Below are positions 7,957 through 18,623 of a stretch of 39,359 nucleotides of DNA, piece after piece (positions within the stretch are counted from its first letter, which is position 1; every line of letters starts with the position of its first letter). The notes beneath the pieces were generated by a model. That model searched no databases, had not been told where the DNA came from, and worked only from the letters and a program-made list of their open reading frames with translations. The position numbers were made by a program, and so were the translations under genes. This DNA comes from Candidatus Nanopelagicales bacterium (GTDB lineage Bacteria > Actinomycetota > Actinomycetes > S36-B12), in assembly GCA_030830865.1 (NCBI GenBank), contig JAURME010000144.1:1-39359 (forward strand), given 5' to 3'.

Positions 7957-9596
7957 ATGAGTGAGCAGGCCACCAAGTTCGACCGCGAGGTCGACGTCAT
8001 CGTCCTCGGAACCGGGGGTGCCGGGCTGACCGCGGCCCTGGCCGCCCACGACTTCGGTGCCGGTGAGGTCCTCATCCTCGAGAAGTTCGGGATGATCGGC
8101 GGCACGTCCGCGATGTCCGGCGGGATGCTCTGGATCCCCTTGAACGACCAGCAGGCCGAGAAGGGCGTGGAGGACTCCTACGACGAGGTCGTGACCTACA
8201 TCGACGGTCTCGCTGACGATGGTCACCTGGACCCGGAGACCCTCGGCGCCTTCCTCGAGGAGGGTCCGAAGATGCTGCGCTGGCTCGAGGAGAAGACGCC
8301 CGTCCGTCTGCGCCTGTTCGAGGGTTTTCCTGACTACCAGTCCTGGGCTGACGGGGCCATGGAGCACGGCAGCCGTTCCCTGGACAACGACGTGTTCCCG
8401 TTCGTCGAACTCGGGTCATGGGCGAAGTGGGTCAACCCGCCCAAGGTCGGGTGGCCCCGACGCACCAGCATGATCGAGGACTACTACACGCCGAACCTCC
8501 CCGCGGACGTCCTCGCCGACCGGGAGGAGCGCGACTGCCGTGGTCAGGGCCAGGCGCTCATCGGATCCCTGCTCAAGGGTGTGCTCGACCGCGGGATCGA
8601 ACTGCGTCGGGAGTCCCGCTCCAAGCAGCTGATCACCGAGGGTCGCCGCGTCGTCGGGGTCGTGAGGAGGAGGACGGAAAGGCGATCCCCATCGGCGCTC
8701 GCAAGGGCGTCATCATCGCGACCGGCGGCTTCGAGTGGAACGAGAAGCTCGTGCACTCCTTCTTGCGCGGGCCGATGACCGGCCCGGTCAGCGTCCCCGA
8801 GTGCGAGGGGGACGGCCTCCTGATGGCCATGGAGGTCGGTGCCAGCCTGGGGAACATGGGCAAGTCGTGGTGGCTGCAGTCCAGTCAGGAGATGGCCGCC
8901 CATGGCCAGGGCAAGGCGAACTACCTGATCGGGAACTCCGAGCGCACCCGTCCTCGGTCCATCCTCGTCAACCGGGCAGCGAAGCGCTTCGTCAACGAGG
9001 CAGCGAACTACAACGCCATCGGCCCGGTCCTCCACAACTTCGACGCCAACACCCACGACTACATGAATCTGCCGTTCTGGATCATCGTCGACCAGACATA
9101 CGTGGAGAAGTACCGCTTCTTCAATGCGACGACCAAGGGAGTGGTCCCGGACTGGGCCACGCGGGCGGACACCATCGAGGCCCTGGGCGATGCCATCCGT
9201 CTGGACGGCACCGTCCTGGCCGAGACGGTCGAACGGTTCAACAAGGACGTCGCCAACGGCCGGGACTCGGAGTTCGGCCGAGGCGATCAGACGTATGACC
9301 AGTTCTGGGGTGACAAGGACTTCGACGGTGTCTACCGGACCCTTGGGCCGATCGAGAACGCTCCCTTCTACGCGGTGAAGATGGAGTCCGGCGTCCTCGG
9401 CACGTGCGGCGGTCCCCGCGCGAATGCCGACGCGCAGGTCATCGACTGGCAGGACCAGCCGATCGAGGGCCTCTACATCTGCAGCAATGCGATGTCCTCC
9501 TCCACGGCGGGCGTGTACGGAGGGGCGGGCGGCACGCTCGGGCCCGGAATGACGTTCGGCTTCATCGCCGGGCGCCACGCCGCACGGTCCGCCTGA
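7957..9596 (+). pseudogene. FAD-dependent oxidoreductase (KstD/fumarate reductase-like), frameshifted
   Basis: The first frame begins MSEQATKFDREVDVIVLGTG with the FAD-binding motif GTGGAGLTAALAA and GGTSAMSGGMLW. Homology is lost after RRVVGVV at about 8665. A second frame resumes with EEEDGKAIPIGARKGVIIATGGFEW and continues to AGRHAARSA. Together they give about 546 residues, normal for this family. A one-base loss in the repetitive gtgaggaggaggacgg tract joins the frames. The C-terminal YGGAGGTLGP resembles the Tyr...Gly motif of 3-ketosteroid dehydrogenases, so a delta-1-dehydrogenase of a steroid-like or other enone substrate is likely. A good Shine-Dalgarno (GGGAGAAG) precedes the ATG. 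A divergent TetR gene probably controls it. Confidence 0.8.
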
Positions 9597-9656
9597 CGTC
9601 GAGGGATCCTCTCCGCATAGCGAACCTGACTTCCGCTCCTGCATACTGATCGCACG

Positions 9657-9675
9657 TGCCGACGGTCCGTCGGCA
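9657..9675. promoter_or_regulatory. 19-nt palindrome upstream of the diguanylate cyclase gene
   Basis: TGCCGACGGTCCGTCGGCA is a perfect palindrome around one base. It could be a weak hairpin ending the flavoprotein transcript or an operator for the next gene. The rest of the 193-nt gap shows nothing I can name. Confidence 0.35.
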
Positions 9676-9789
9676 AGGCTGGCCTATTGTTGGTCGAATA
9701 CCTGAGCACGGAAGTGGTAAGGGCCTTGGCGCTGCGCTTAGTGTGATCATCCGGTCACCGTCAGCAGCGCCTCGAGGGGAGGGGGGTCC

Positions 9790-11928
9790 ATGTTCGCTCG
9801 ACCCCGCACACGGACGTGGCGTGGGTTCCTCCTGCTGAACGTCGTGGCCTTCGCCTCGTACGCGGTCGTGGGCGCGCTCACCCTGCTGATTGGGCAGTAC
9901 AGCGGTCTGGCGTCGCCGGTGTGGCCTGCGGCCGGCATCGCCTTCGCCATGGTCTATGCGTGGGGTTGGCGGGTGCTGCCGGGCATCGTGCTCGGGTCAG
10001 TTCTCTCGAATGCGGTGACCCTGGCGCGGCTGGACGAGATCACGGTCGGCACCTTCGCGGTCACCGTCGCGATCGGCCTGGGCGCAGCGGTGGGGGCCGG
10101 GGTCGGTGCCGCACTCGTCACGAAGGCCGTCGGCCCCCAGGCCAGTCTCACACGTGGCGGGCAGATCGTCGCCTTCCTCGGCTTGGCCGGTGTCCTCGCC
10201 ACCACGCTCAATGCGTCCATCGCCACGGCAGCACAGGTGGCGGCCGGTACGGCCAGCGCCGACACGGCTATGGCCCTGTGGTTGACCTGGTGGGTCGGCG
10301 ATTCCATCGGCGTCATCGTCTTCGCGCCCATCACGCTCATGCTGATCCCCGACCAGGCCGTCGTCTGGCGAGGGAGGCGCTGGCGGGTGACCATTCCGGG
10401 CCTGGTCAGCGTTGCCCTCTTCGCGGGGTTCTTCGTCCAGTCCGAACTGCGGGAGCAGCAGGACGTGCAGTCGAGGGTCGAGCAGCTCGCGAACACTGCA
10501 GCAGCCGACCTCCAGCGCAACGTTGCCCGCCACCAGGAGGTCCTGCAGGGTCTCAGCAGCTACTTCGCGGCGTCCGAGGAGGTGACGGCCGAGGAGTTCG
10601 CGCAGTACACGCAGAGCGCTCTGCGGCGATTCCCCAACCTCGCGGCCCTCTCGTGGAATCCCATCGTGAGCAGTGGTGATCTCGCGACCTTCGAAGCCGA
10701 GCAGCGGCAGCAGCCCGGGTTGGAGGACTTCACCGTCACCGAGCAAACCGAGGACGGGGAGCTCATCCCCGTCACGCCGCGTGACTACTACGTGACTGTG
10801 GGTTTCATCGAGCCCCTGGATGCCAATCGTGCTGCTCTGGGTTTCGACATCAACTCCAACGACATCCGGCAGAGTGCCATCAACACCTCCCTCGAGTTGG
10901 GCCTTCCCTCGGCGACGGCGCCCATCGACCTCCTCCAGGAGGACGGCCCACAGAAGGGGATGCTGGCCCTCGTTCCGATCTTCGATCCGGTCGGAGCAGT
11001 TGACGAGTCCGGCCGCCCGATCGGATTCGCCGTCGGCGTGTACCGGCTCACAGACCTCCTCGCGGACACCTTCACCGGCACTGAATGGGACGACATCGAC
11101 CTGAACCTCGTGGACGTCACGAGCCCGACCGACCCGCAGGAGATCGCGGACCGCGCAGCCATCCACCCCCCGACCGTGGATCTGGCCCCTGGTGCTGATC
11201 CCGTCGCCCGGAGTGACCGCTTCACCGTCTTCGGGCGCACGTGGCAGTTGGAGGTGACGCCCACGAGCGGCCCCTTGGCGAACCGGTCGATCACTGCGAA
11301 CCCCAGCATGGAGATCGTCGGCCTGCTCGTGGTCTTCCTGCTGATGGCGTTCATCCTGCTCGTCACCGGTCTGGAGCGTCAGGCGGTCCGGAAGGCTGAG
11401 CTTTCGGAGGCGGAGGCGAACACCGACCCCCTGACCGAGCTGGCCAACCGGCGTTCCTTCGTGGCCCATCTCGAGCGTGTTCGCGAACGCACGCAGTCCC
11501 AGGGATCGGTCGACGCCCTCCTGTTCCTCGATCTCGACAGGTTCAAGGCCGTCAACGACCTCGGCGGTCACGACGCGGGCGATCTGATGCTGCGTTCCGT
11601 GGCGCGAGCCCTGCGTGACAACGTCCGCAGCCGCGACCTCGTCGCGCGGATCGGCGGGGACGAGTTCGCCATCGTGCTGAACGACTGTGAGGCCGAACGG
11701 GCCGTGCAGATCGGGGCATCACTGGTGTCGGCGGTGGAGGCCGCCCGGGTGCCTGATCACGGCGGGGATCTCAGTGTGGGTGTCAGCATCGGCATCGTCG
11801 AGATTCGGCCCGGTGACGGGCTCGGGATCGACGAACTCATCCGTCGCGCCGATGACGCCTGTTACGACGCGAAGCACAACGGGGGAGGAGTGCGCCTCTA
11901 CCGGGAGGACAACGTTCCTTTGGCCTGA
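9790..11928 (+). CDS. Membrane diguanylate cyclase with MASE1, CHASE and GGDEF domains
   Basis: A 712-residue enzyme that makes cyclic di-GMP from two GTP. Residues ~10-215 form a MASE1-type multi-helix membrane sensor. A CHASE-type extracytoplasmic domain spans ~230-480 (RDYYVTVGFIEP, ALGFDINSN). A further helix (~505-527) leads into the GGDEF domain (~545-700). The active site GGDEF is intact at 622-626, and the product-inhibition RxxD is present at 613-616, so activity with feedback control is expected. No EAL domain is attached. A purine-rich GAGGGGAGGGGGG lies just before the ATG. The ligand is unknown. The 3' end overlaps the convergent NUDIX gene by 31 nt. Confidence 0.93.
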   Translation: MFARPRTRTWRGFLLLNVVAFASYAVVGALTLLIGQYSGLASPVWPAAGIAFAMVYAWGWRVLPGIVLGSVLSNAVTLARLDEITVGTFAVTVAIGLGAAVGAGVGAALVTKAVGPQASLTRGGQIVAFLGLAGVLATTLNASIATAAQVAAGTASADTAMALWLTWWVGDSIGVIVFAPITLMLIPDQAVVWRGRRWRVTIPGLVSVALFAGFFVQSELREQQDVQSRVEQLANTAAADLQRNVARHQEVLQGLSSYFAASEEVTAEEFAQYTQSALRRFPNLAALSWNPIVSSGDLATFEAEQRQQPGLEDFTVTEQTEDGELIPVTPRDYYVTVGFIEPLDANRAALGFDINSNDIRQSAINTSLELGLPSATAPIDLLQEDGPQKGMLALVPIFDPVGAVDESGRPIGFAVGVYRLTDLLADTFTGTEWDDIDLNLVDVTSPTDPQEIADRAAIHPPTVDLAPGADPVARSDRFTVFGRTWQLEVTPTSGPLANRSITANPSMEIVGLLVVFLLMAFILLVTGLERQAVRKAELSEAEANTDPLTELANRRSFVAHLERVRERTQSQGSVDALLFLDLDRFKAVNDLGGHDAGDLMLRSVARALRDNVRSRDLVARIGGDEFAIVLNDCEAERAVQIGASLVSAVEAARVPDHGGDLSVGVSIGIVEIRPGDGLGIDELIRRADDACYDAKHNGGGVRLYREDNVPLA

Positions 11929-12476
11929 CGCCAGCGCTCCCACAGGGCGAGGGCAGCCAGGCTGTGGGAGTCGGTCAGGCGGCCGGCGTCCACCAGCCTC
12001 CACAGCTCGGCGACCGTGAACGCGTCGGAGCGCATGTCCTGCTCCTCGATCTCGCGCCGGGGCGGCACCTGCTCCAGGTCCTCGGCGAGGAACACGTCGA
12101 AACCATTGGACGATCGGCCGTAGCCGGCGTGCAGGAACCCCAGGTGGTGCCAGCGGCTCGCCCGGAGTCCGGCCTCCTCCTCGAGCTCGACGGCCGCCAC
12201 CTCGGGCGGGGATGCCGCACGCTCCCCGACCACCGATCCCTGCGGGAACTCCCACAGTCGGGCCCCCACCGGGTAGCGGAACTGCTCGACGAGGTGGAAG
12301 CGCTCACCGTCCCAGGGCATCACCAGGGTGAAGTCCCTGGCCCGCATCACGCCGTAGAGTCCGGTGGACCCGTCCCTTCGCTCGACGGTGTCCTCGGTGA
12401 GGGTCATCCACGGGTTCTCGTAGACGATCCGGGAGTTCAGGCACCGTACGTCGGGGTCATCGGCTCCCGTCGTCAT
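11898..12476 (-). CDS. NUDIX hydrolase, ADP-ribose pyrophosphatase-like
   Basis: A 192-residue NUDIX protein with an N-terminal beta region (VYENPWMTLTEDTVERRDG) and a NUDIX box GSVVGERAASPPEVAAVELEEEAGL. The conserved Arg of the box (REL) is Val here, while the metal-binding ELEEEAG glutamates are kept. The EQFRYP and WEFPQG segments fit ADP-sugar pyrophosphatases. The substrate is therefore probably a nucleoside diphosphate derivative, with some uncertainty because of the Val. It converges on, and overlaps, the cyclase gene. Confidence 0.85.
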   Translation of the reverse strand: MTTGADDPDVRCLNSRIVYENPWMTLTEDTVERRDGSTGLYGVMRARDFTLVMPWDGERFHLVEQFRYPVGARLWEFPQGSVVGERAASPPEVAAVELEEEAGLRASRWHHLGFLHAGYGRSSNGFDVFLAEDLEQVPPRREIEEQDMRSDAFTVAELWRLVDAGRLTDSHSLAALALWERWRQAKGTLSSR

Positions 12477-12482
12477 GTGACG

Positions 12483-12488
12483 AATCTA
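12483..12488 (-). promoter_or_regulatory. -10 box for leaderless NUDIX transcript
   Basis: Minus-strand TAGATT ends 6 nt before the ATG at 12476. Confidence 0.5.
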
Positions 12489-12528
12489 GCGTTCCGGTCA
12501 ACCGGCTCCGGCGGGATCGTCAAGCCCC

Positions 12529-12534
12529 TAGTCT
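12529..12534 (+). promoter_or_regulatory. -10 box of the SMP-30 gene
   Basis: TAGTCT lies 36 nt before the ATG at 12571, leaving a short leader with a GGAGC ribosome-binding site. Confidence 0.35.
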
Positions 12535-12570
12535 GCGGAACGACCCTGATCGACGAATGAACGGAGCAGC

Positions 12571-13455
12571 ATGCGAGCCGAGCTCATGCCCGGCAATGAC
12601 CAGCGACTCGCCCTGGGCGAGGGTCCGGTGTGGGACGTGGAGCGCCAGAGACTGTGGTGGGTCGACAGCGAGGCCGGCCTCGTGTTCCGCGGTCGCCTCG
12701 ACGGCGAAGACCTGATCGTGGAGGAGACGCGCGATCTGGGCGAGAAGGTCGGTTCGGTGGCACCCGCATCAGATGGCGGCCTGCTCATCGCCGTTGAGCA
12801 TCACGTGCTCGTGACGGACGCCGACGGCTCGGTGACTGAGGCCATCCGCGTCCTGCCCGACGATCTGCGGAGTCGGCTGAACGACGGCACATGCGACCCG
12901 GTCGGCCGGTTCCTTGTCGGAAGCGTTCGACTCGACGGCCGTCAGGCCGAGGAGTCGCTGTGGGCGATCGAGACCGGTCGAACGGTGCGTCAGGTCACCT
13001 CGGGGATCTCGGTCTCCAACGGCATCGGGTTCTCCCCGGACGGCGGGACCATGTACTACGTGGAGAGTCGACCCGGCACCGTCCTGGCCTTCGACTACGA
13101 CGTCGTCTCCGGTGCGGCGACGAATCGCCGGGCGCTGCTGGACTGCGGCGGGACGCCCGACGGTCTGGCCGTGGACGTCGAGGGCAACCTCTGGGTGGCC
13201 TTCTTCGGCGAGGGCGCCGTCCGGCGCATCAGCCCGGAGGGTGAGGTCCTGGCGTCGGTGGAGGTCGCCGCCCCGAACGCCACGTGCCCGGAGTTCGCCG
13301 GCCCTGACCTCGATCAGCTCGTCATCACCTCGGCGCGTTACCGGATGCAGGACGATGCGCTGGCCGAATGGCCCTTGAGCGGTGCCACGTTCGTGGCCTC
13401 CCCGGGAGTGGCGGGCCTGCCCCCGACGCGGTGGGCCGGCTCGACAGAGCGGTAG
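12571..13455 (+). CDS. SMP-30/gluconolactonase-family hydrolase
   Basis: A 294-residue six-bladed beta-propeller lactonase. The metal ligands expected for SMP-30 proteins are present: Glu17 (LGEGPVWD), Asn150 (SNGIGFSPDG) and Asp197 (GTPDGLAVD). Such enzymes open sugar lactones in oxidative sugar pathways. No sugar dehydrogenase or dehydratase gene is adjacent, so the exact lactone is open. It is divergent from the NUDIX gene. Confidence 0.92.
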   Translation: MRAELMPGNDQRLALGEGPVWDVERQRLWWVDSEAGLVFRGRLDGEDLIVEETRDLGEKVGSVAPASDGGLLIAVEHHVLVTDADGSVTEAIRVLPDDLRSRLNDGTCDPVGRFLVGSVRLDGRQAEESLWAIETGRTVRQVTSGISVSNGIGFSPDGGTMYYVESRPGTVLAFDYDVVSGAATNRRALLDCGGTPDGLAVDVEGNLWVAFFGEGAVRRISPEGEVLASVEVAAPNATCPEFAGPDLDQLVITSARYRMQDDALAEWPLSGATFVASPGVAGLPPTRWAGSTER

Positions 13456-13458
13456 GCT

Positions 13459-14004
13459 TCAGCCGTCCAAGGAGATCCGGGCGACGATCTCGTGGTGAGG
13501 GCGCGGGCCCCCCGTGGAGCGGATGAGTTCGACCTCCGTGACCGACCACTGGGGCCCGCGGTAGCCGAGGAGTGCATCCACGAAGGGCAGGGGCGACCCG
13601 CGGCGCATCCGACCGATCGTCAGGTGCGGTCGCCACGTGCGACGGTCCGGCACCGCGCCCGATCCGCGGACCAGGGCCGGAAGTGCGTGGGCGAATGCCG
13701 CCAGACGATCCCTGGAGGCTCCCTCCTCGACTCCGGCCCAGAGGACCTGCCGACCGAAGGCGCCCGCGGAGGCGAGTCGGACCCCGTCGATGGGTGCGTA
13801 CTCGCTCCAGTCGTGGAGGCGTTCAGCCACCTCCTCATCCACAGCATCGTCTGGATCGCCGAGGAACCCGACCGTGATGTGCCAGAGGTCAGGTGAGATC
13901 CAGCGGACGTCCGGTGCTGACGGCAGTCGGCGGAGCGAGTGCAGAACCTCCTGCAGATCCTCGATGGCCCCCTCCTCGGGGCGCACCGCGACGAACAGGC
14001 TCAC
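13459..14004 (-). CDS. thpR: RNA 2',3'-cyclic phosphodiesterase (ThpR/2H family)
   Basis: A 181-residue member of the 2H phosphoesterase superfamily, historically called 2'-5' RNA ligase. The two HxTx motifs that form the active site are intact: HITV and HLTI, about 90 residues apart. The GTG at 14004 (VSLFVAVRPEE) is preferred over the ORF-track start at 14331 because the extra sequence lies over the aldo/keto reductase gene and lacks family similarity. It hydrolyses 2',3'-cyclic phosphate ends of RNA; the physiological substrate is uncertain. It lies just downstream of the aldo/keto reductase gene on the same strand. Confidence 0.88.
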   Translation of the reverse strand: MSLFVAVRPEEGAIEDLQEVLHSLRRLPSAPDVRWISPDLWHITVGFLGDPDDAVDEEVAERLHDWSEYAPIDGVRLASAGAFGRQVLWAGVEEGASRDRLAAFAHALPALVRGSGAVPDRRTWRPHLTIGRMRRGSPLPFVDALLGYRGPQWSVTEVELIRSTGGPRPHHEIVARISLDG

Positions 14005-14026
14005 CGGGAGCGGCCGTGATGGCAGG

Positions 14027-14989
14027 TCAGGCGGAGGCGGCGTCGAGCTGTGCGATCTCGTCGGCCGAGAGCTCCAGCGAGCCCATCGGGGCGAGGTCGG
14101 CAAGCTGGGCGACCGTGCGGCCGCTGGCCAACGGCGCCACGATGCCGGGACGCGTGAGCAGCCAGGCCAGAGACACCGCAGCGACCGGAACTCCGTGCGC
14201 GGCGGCGATGCTGTCGAGGGTCGAGATGACGCGATCTCCGCGCTCGCCGAGGTACACCTCGGCGCCCTTGGCCCGGGCACTCTCGACGGTGGCACCGGGA
14301 CGGTACTTGCCGGTGAGGAATCCTTTCGCAAGCGCGTAGTAGGGCAGCGAGGCGAGACCGAACTCGTCGACGATCGGGGCGAGCGCGCGCTCGTACTCGG
14401 CGCGCTCCATCAGGTTGTACAGGTCCTGGATGGCGATGAAGGGGGAGAGGTCGTGCTCCCGCTGCATGCGAAGCGCCTCGACGAGTCGCTCGGGGGTGAA
14501 GTTCGAGGCCGCGAGGTATTTCACGGTGCCGGCCTTCACGAGTTCGTCGAAGGCGGTCAGCCACTCGAGCATCGGGACGGACTCGTCGTCCTCGTGTGCG
14601 TAGTACAGGTCGATGTAATCGGTCTGAAGTCGCTCGAGGGAGTCGTCCAGTGCCGCTCGGATGTTGTCGGGCGCCAGGCCGGCGCGCGCCGGCAGCTTGG
14701 CGACCTTGGTGGCGATGATGAGGTTCTCGCGACCGCCGCGCTCGGCCAGCCACTCTCCGATGATGCGCTCGGAGTCGCCGCCGGTGTTGCCGGGGATCCA
14801 GTGCGAGTACGCATCGGCGGTGTCGATGAAGTTGCCACCGAAGCCGACGTAGGCGTCGAGGATGTCGAAGGAGGTGTCGCGGTCCGCCGTCCAGCCGAAG
14901 ACGTTGCCGCCGAAGCACAGGGGCGACACGAGCAGGTCGGTTCTGCCGAGCGGGCGGGTGGGGGCGAGAGGGGCGTCAGCGTTGGCCAT
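14027..14989 (-). CDS. Aldo/keto reductase
   Basis: A 320-residue NADPH-dependent TIM-barrel oxidoreductase. The catalytic tetrad is visible: Asp56 and Tyr61 (FIDTADAYS), Lys95 (IIATKV) and His132 (DLYYAHEDD). The C-terminal ASGRTVAQL stretch fits NADPH binding, and the family is of the general stress protein 69/AKR11 kind. The substrate is unknown. Start ATG at 14989 has a -10 box 6 nt upstream, and a palindrome lies just beyond it. Confidence 0.93.
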   Translation of the reverse strand: MANADAPLAPTRPLGRTDLLVSPLCFGGNVFGWTADRDTSFDILDAYVGFGGNFIDTADAYSHWIPGNTGGDSERIIGEWLAERGGRENLIIATKVAKLPARAGLAPDNIRAALDDSLERLQTDYIDLYYAHEDDESVPMLEWLTAFDELVKAGTVKYLAASNFTPERLVEALRMQREHDLSPFIAIQDLYNLMERAEYERALAPIVDEFGLASLPYYALAKGFLTGKYRPGATVESARAKGAEVYLGERGDRVISTLDSIAAAHGVPVAAVSLAWLLTRPGIVAPLASGRTVAQLADLAPMGSLELSADEIAQLDAASA

Positions 14990-14995
14990 GCAGCC

Positions 14996-15001
14996 ATTCT
15001 G
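14996..15001 (-). promoter_or_regulatory. -10 box for leaderless aldo/keto reductase transcript
   Basis: Minus-strand CAGAAT ends 6 nt before the ATG, identical in sequence and spacing to the TetR gene at 7829. Confidence 0.45.
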
Positions 15002-15002
15002 G

Positions 15003-15020
15003 CACTTGTCTAGACGAGTG
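15003..15020. promoter_or_regulatory. Candidate operator upstream of the aldo/keto reductase
   Basis: CACTTGTCTAGACGAGTG is an 18-nt palindrome with one mismatched pair, directly upstream of the -10 box in the 33-nt gap after trmB. The position suits a repressor site; a short trmB terminator is the alternative. Confidence 0.4.
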
Positions 15021-15022
15021 GG

Positions 15023-15721
15023 TCAGGCAACGGTGCGGTAGATGAGATCAGTGATCGTGCGTCCTTCGCGGAGGGCCCGTGACTCGTAGTGGGTGACGGG
15101 ACGGTCCGCCGGTCGTTCCACGATCCCGCCGCTCCAGTGCCGCTCGGCGTCGAAGCACTCGGCCATCGCGTCGGCATACTCCTGCCAGTCCGTCGCCAGA
15201 TGCCAGAAGCCGCCGACCTGGAGCCGGGATCGCACGAGGTCGAGGATCGCCGGCTGGACGAGTCTGCGCTTGTGGTGCCGGGCCTTGGGCCAGGGGTCCG
15301 GGAAGAAGCTGCGCACTCCGGCCAGCGAGTGCGGCGGCACCATCGTCTCCAGGATCGCGAGCGCATCGCCCTCGCTCACCCGGACATTGGTGATGTCGGC
15401 GTCGGTGACGTCGGCGAGCAGCGTCCCGAGCCCCGGGGTGTGGACGTCGACGGCCCAGACACCGATGCCCGGATCCTCCTGGGCCATCCCGAGGGTCGCT
15501 CGACCGTCACCGCAGCCGATCTCGACGACGACGGGAATGCCCGCGCCCCAGTGGTCACGGAACGCCAGCGGGGCATCGGACCAGGGGATCACGAGGTCGG
15601 TCCGCGTGACCAGGGCGGCCTCCGCGCGGCGGGTGATCCTCGACCGGCGCGGCTTGAAGGTCCGGATGCCCGGTCGCAGTGCGCCGGAATGCGGGAGCCC
15701 GCGGGAGCGCTCACCGCTCAC
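15023..15721 (-). CDS. trmB: tRNA (guanine-N7-)-methyltransferase
   Basis: A 232-residue class I SAM methyltransferase that makes m7G46 in tRNA variable loops. The SAM-binding VEIGCGDGRATLG and the TrmB signature FFPDPWPKARHHKRR are present, with a conserved C-terminal THYESRALREGR. Start GTG at 15721 (VSGERSRG) overlaps the stop of the upstream peptidase gene by 4 nt; the longer ORF-track start at 16285 lies inside that gene. Confidence 0.94.
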   Translation of the reverse strand: MSGERSRGLPHSGALRPGIRTFKPRRSRITRRAEAALVTRTDLVIPWSDAPLAFRDHWGAGIPVVVEIGCGDGRATLGMAQEDPGIGVWAVDVHTPGLGTLLADVTDADITNVRVSEGDALAILETMVPPHSLAGVRSFFPDPWPKARHHKRRLVQPAILDLVRSRLQVGGFWHLATDWQEYADAMAECFDAERHWSGGIVERPADRPVTHYESRALREGRTITDLIYRTVA

Positions 15722-16458
15722 GTGTCGACCCGCAGGCGCAGCGGAGCGTTCACCCGGTGCTTGCGATCGTGCTCGATGCGCCAGGCCGATCCCACGCCGC
15801 GGGAGCGGAACTCCCAGGTGCCGTCGTCGCCCGGCCCCGCCGAGAGCAGTGCGGTGTCCTCGTCGATCCCGACCACGACGGTGTCGGGGGAGATGAGCGG
15901 ACGCATGACGGAGTCGGGGATGAATCGGCTGTACTTGTCGAAGTGCGGGAGCACGCGAAGATCCGGCAGCACCCCGAGGCCGTCGGTGCCGCCCTTGCGC
16001 GGATGGCGGATCTCCGGCACGTACCCACCGAGGGACATCGCCCCCGCGCTGCAGCCGGCCAACGAGGCCCCGCTCCGCCACTCCGCGAGGATCGCGTCCC
16101 ACACCCTTGTGCCGCGAAGGGTGCGGGACAGGTGCCGTGGACTGCCACCGGACAGGTAGACGAGTCCGGCTCCGGCGATCGCATCGACGTGCTCGTCGTC
16201 GTCGGCATCGGCTCGGGTGCGCACATCGACGATGACCTGCTCCGCGCCCAGCCGGTCGGCAGCCTCGGCCCCGAGGCGATGCCACTTCGCGAGGGTCGCG
16301 TCACCCTCGGGTGCGGCGGCGGTCGCCAACTGCACATAGCGCGGGGGTCTGTTCTCGAGGAGCCACGCCTCGATGTCGTGCATCACGGGCAGGTACTCGC
16401 CGCTGCCCACCAGTGCCAGACGACCGGGGGTCGTGGATCCTGCGCTCGCGTCGCTCAC
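15718..16458 (-). CDS. Peptidase S51/Type-1 glutamine amidotransferase-like protein
   Basis: A 246-residue protein of the peptidase E/cyanophycinase-like fold. The nucleophile elbow AGCSAGAMS places the serine at 137, and GLVYLSGGSPRHL and the HFDKYSRF segment are family features. It may hydrolyse dipeptides, Asp-rich or polyamide substrates; no cyanophycin synthetase is in the window. GTG start lies 6 nt after a TACCCT box. It is translationally coupled to trmB. Confidence 0.82.
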   Translation of the reverse strand: MSDASAGSTTPGRLALVGSGEYLPVMHDIEAWLLENRPPRYVQLATAAAPEGDATLAKWHRLGAEAADRLGAEQVIVDVRTRADADDDEHVDAIAGAGLVYLSGGSPRHLSRTLRGTRVWDAILAEWRSGASLAGCSAGAMSLGGYVPEIRHPRKGGTDGLGVLPDLRVLPHFDKYSRFIPDSVMRPLISPDTVVVGIDEDTALLSAGPGDDGTWEFRSRGVGSAWRIEHDRKHRVNAPLRLRVDT

Positions 16459-16464
16459 GGCCCG

Positions 16465-16470
16465 AGGGTA
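16465..16470 (-). promoter_or_regulatory. -10 box for leaderless peptidase-trmB transcript
   Basis: Minus-strand TACCCT ends 6 nt before the GTG at 16458. Confidence 0.45.
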
Positions 16471-16474
16471 GCGA

Positions 16475-18368
<1,894 letters not shown>

Positions 18369-18377
18369 GGTCGTGCC

Positions 18378-18593
18378 ATGAACGAGCAGGCCTTCTCCGT
18401 GACCGGCATGACCTGCGACCACTGCGTTCATGCGGTCACCGAGGAGCTGAGCGCTCTGGCAGGAGTGACCTCCGTGGACATCGACCTCCGCGCGGGCGAC
18501 GCGTCGTTCGTCCACGTGACGAGCAATTCGCCACTCGACGTCGATGCTGTGCGTGCGGCCATCGACGAGGCGGGCTACGAGCTCGTCTTCTGA
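18378..18593 (+). CDS. copZ: Copper chaperone CopZ (HMA domain)
   Basis: A 71-residue heavy-metal-associated domain with the Cu(I)-binding GMTCDHC (Cys13, Cys16) and a typical C-terminal VRAAIDEAGYEL. It carries Cu(I) in the cytoplasm to the CopA pump or the regulator. It sits 9 nt after the regulator gene and 30 nt before copA in one cluster. Confidence 0.94.
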   Translation: MNEQAFSVTGMTCDHCVHAVTEELSALAGVTSVDIDLRAGDASFVHVTSNSPLDVDAVRAAIDEAGYELVF

Positions 18594-18623
18594 ATTCGTG
18601 ACACCGATGATCAGGATGATGTC

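Noticed and set aside
9676-9789. Cyclic di-GMP riboswitch before the cyclase gene
   Set aside because: I looked for the conserved GEMM core and do not see it.
9997-11571. 524-residue minus-strand ORF
   Set aside because: It is a shadow of the diguanylate cyclase gene, with low-complexity composition and no recognisable motifs.
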